From: Bacillus sp. 2B10
GTDB taxonomy: Bacteria > Pseudomonadota > Alphaproteobacteria > Sphingomonadales > Sphingomonadaceae
NCBI GenBank assembly: GCA_003946805.1
Contig: RPSH01000008.1
Location: forward strand, 1-64,000
DNA: 64,000 nt
Reading direction: 5' to 3'
Shown: in pieces, positions 62,655 through 64,000 of the stretch
Layout: each line of letters begins with the position of its first letter
Position numbering within the stretch: the stretch's first letter is position 1
Notes under the pieces: generated by a model
The model's input: only the letters and a program-made list of their open reading frames with translations
Databases searched by the model: none
Told to the model about the DNA's origin: nothing
Made by a program: the position numbers and the translations under genes

Positions 62655-63482
62655 ATGACGCTCCGCACGATGGTCGCACTCGGTGCGACGTTGATAACGC
62701 TCTCAACATCCGGTTCGGCGCAGGAGAAGCCGGGGTTCAAGGACACGCCGATGCTGCCCGGCGGGCAGTGGCGGGTGCATGATGCCGACCGGCCGGCGCC
62801 GGTAGTGGTGACGCCGGCGAAGCAGCCGGGCGGCGCGCCGTCCGATGCGGTGGTGCTGTTCGACGGGCGCTCGCTCAACGCATGGACGCCGCAGCGCAAG
62901 GCGTGGCCGATCACCGACGGCGCGATGACCGTGCCGTCGCGTGCCAGCGCCGGCGGCGAGAACGCGCTGGTGACGAAGCAGAGCTTCGGCGACGTGCAAT
63001 TGCATCTGGAGTTCCGCAGCCCCAATCCGCCGACGAAGACGTCGCAGGATCGCGGCAACAGCGGCATCTGGTTCATGCAGCGCTACGAGGTGCAGATCCT
63101 CGATGGCTATCGCAACCCGACCTATGCCGACGGCACGGTCGGCGCGGTCTATGGCTTCAAGCCGCCGCTGGCGAACGCGGCGCGTGCGCCGGGCGAATGG
63201 CAGAGCTATGACATCGTGTTCGAACGGCCGCGCTTCGCCGCCGACGGGTCGCTGGTCCGGCCGGCCTATGTCACCGCGTTCCTGAACGGGGTGCTGGTGC
63301 AGAACCATCAGGCGATGCTGGGTACGACCGCATGGCGGCAGGTCGCGAAGTATACGGCGCATGGCGATGCCGCGCCGATCCAGTTGCAGGACCATGATTC
63401 GCCGGTGTCGTTCCGCAACATCTGGGTACGTCCGTTGCCCGAGGCGGCGATCGCGCAGGATTTGAAGGAGAATGTGAAATGA
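62655..63482 (+). CDS. Exported DUF1080 protein (3-keto-disaccharide hydrolase family)
   Basis: This 275-residue protein has a signal peptide (MTLRTMVALGATLITLSTSGSAQ) and one DUF1080/LamG-like beta-sandwich domain (about 58-262). Family marks are VVLFDGRSLNAWT, HLEFRSPNPP, DRGNSGIWFMQRYEVQILD and the closing PVSFRNIWVRPL. The domain is named 3-keto-disaccharide hydrolase in family databases, although biochemical evidence covers few members. It follows a GGGGAGG site, and its stop overlaps the next gene start. Confidence 0.9.
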   Translation: MTLRTMVALGATLITLSTSGSAQEKPGFKDTPMLPGGQWRVHDADRPAPVVVTPAKQPGGAPSDAVVLFDGRSLNAWTPQRKAWPITDGAMTVPSRASAGGENALVTKQSFGDVQLHLEFRSPNPPTKTSQDRGNSGIWFMQRYEVQILDGYRNPTYADGTVGAVYGFKPPLANAARAPGEWQSYDIVFERPRFAADGSLVRPAYVTAFLNGVLVQNHQAMLGTTAWRQVAKYTAHGDAAPIQLQDHDSPVSFRNIWVRPLPEAAIAQDLKENVK

Positions 63483-64000
63483 TCGACCGCAGGACGGCGC
63501 TGGCCGGCGTCGCGGCGATGTTCGGTACCGCGCTCTACGCCCCGCTCGCGCGGGCGGCGGGTGCGCAGGGACCGGTCACGACGCCGGTGCCGGTCATCAG
63601 CGAAGGTCCGCCTAGCGCGGCGGTGTTCACGGCGGTGCAGCGCGCGGCGATGACGAGCCTGAGCGAACGGGTGTTGCCGACCACCGACACGCCCGGCGCG
63701 ATCGCCGCCGGGGTGCCCGCCTATATCGAAAAGCTGCTGGCCGACTGGTCCTATCCGGCCGAACGCGTGCCGATCCTCGCCGGGCTGGACGCGATCGAGG
63801 CGAAGGCGATGGCGGACTACCGCGTGTCGACCGCCAAGGCGACGCCGGCGCAGCAGGACGCCTTGCTCACGCTGGCGATGAACGGGCAGATCGCGGGCGG
63901 CAAGCCGTTCTTCGAGGCGTTCCGTCAGCTCGTGATCGCCGGTTACTACACGTCGGAGATCGGCATGACGCAGGAACGCGAATACCTGCCGGTGCCGGGC
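63479..64000 (+). CDS. Tat-exported gluconate-2-dehydrogenase subunit-3-like protein, cut off by the window edge
   Basis: 174 codons are visible. The protein starts with a Tat signal (M-I-D-R-R-T-A-L-A-G, then an Ala-rich segment ending ...ARAAGA) and continues with a helical domain like the small subunit of gluconate/glucoside dehydrogenases (RAAMTSLSERVLPTTDTPGA and GGKPFFEAFRQLVIAGYYTSEIG). In known complexes this subunit carries a flavin-containing GMC partner through the Tat system as a hitchhiker. That partner gene is expected just past the window end. Confidence 0.88.
   Translation, partial: MIDRRTALAGVAAMFGTALYAPLARAAGAQGPVTTPVPVISEGPPSAAVFTAVQRAAMTSLSERVLPTTDTPGAIAAGVPAYIEKLLADWSYPAERVPILAGLDAIEAKAMADYRVSTAKATPAQQDALLTLAMNGQIAGGKPFFEAFRQLVIAGYYTSEIGMTQEREYLPVPG

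Overview
This is a GC-rich chromosomal window from an alphaproteobacterium, most probably a member of the Sphingomonadales close to Sphingomonas. The reasons are a full-length CtrA with a CtrA-type box upstream, a 41-residue zinc-less ribosomal protein L36, a Bpt-type leucyltransferase, a DUF2336 protein, a short ACT-type threonine deaminase, a ComEC with a degenerate C-terminus, and many short dispersed palindromic repeats between genes. I cannot name the species. I found no rRNA, tRNA, CRISPR array, transposase or prophage genes. About 65 protein genes cover most of the window, usually with little spacing.

Layout. 1-9 kb: lipoprotein fragment, rpmJ, bpt, ilvA, a Tat-exported SDR with an altered catalytic motif, a beta-hydroxyacid dehydrogenase/amidohydrolase pair, an L,D-transpeptidase and ctrA. 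9-17.5 kb: a LysR regulator divergent from pirin and wrbA, an orphan gene of lower GC (11430-12509), an M15 peptidase-like lipoprotein, a pseudouridine synthase, arfB, a GAF-type methionine sulfoxide reductase, an RcnB-like protein and an M28 peptidase. 17.5-18.3 kb: non-coding, with a probable small RNA ending in a UUCG-loop terminator. 18.3-24.2 kb: universal stress protein, pdhC, a small membrane protein, a thioesterase, a DUF559 endonuclease-like gene bracketed by palindromes, lpd and a porin. 24.2-25.4 kb: an AT-richer accessory patch of unknown genes, one probably interrupted. 25.4-36 kb: mfd, sdhE, recG, a DMT-type membrane protein, tyrS, anmK and an odd nucleotidyltransferase-like membrane protein.

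36-48.4 kb is a signalling block. A DUF2336 protein and a histidine-kinase-like protein lacking its phospho-acceptor histidine lie on the + strand, then a heme oxygenase. After these comes a nine-gene chemotaxis operon on the - strand (STAS, cheY, cheA, cheW, mcp, cheW, cheR, cheB, and a large soluble coiled-coil protein), with a TTAA-N7-TTAA CtrA-type site upstream. 48.7-57.7 kb is housekeeping: gltX-gltA, comEC, a tightly overlapping UPF0262/GH25-like/cdd/dcd operon, and dnaB.

57.8-64 kb is a sugar operon preceded by a LacI-type palindrome. It encodes an MFS permease, two TIM-barrel sugar isomerase-like proteins (one Tat-exported), a Gfo/Idh/MocA oxidoreductase, a periplasmic cytochrome c, a DUF1080 protein and the start of a gluconate-2-dehydrogenase subunit-3-like protein. 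This set suggests that glycosides are oxidised at C3 in the periplasm, with electrons passed to the cytochrome c, and that the 3-keto-glycosides are then cleaved and recycled. It is the best candidate in the window for a poorly described system.
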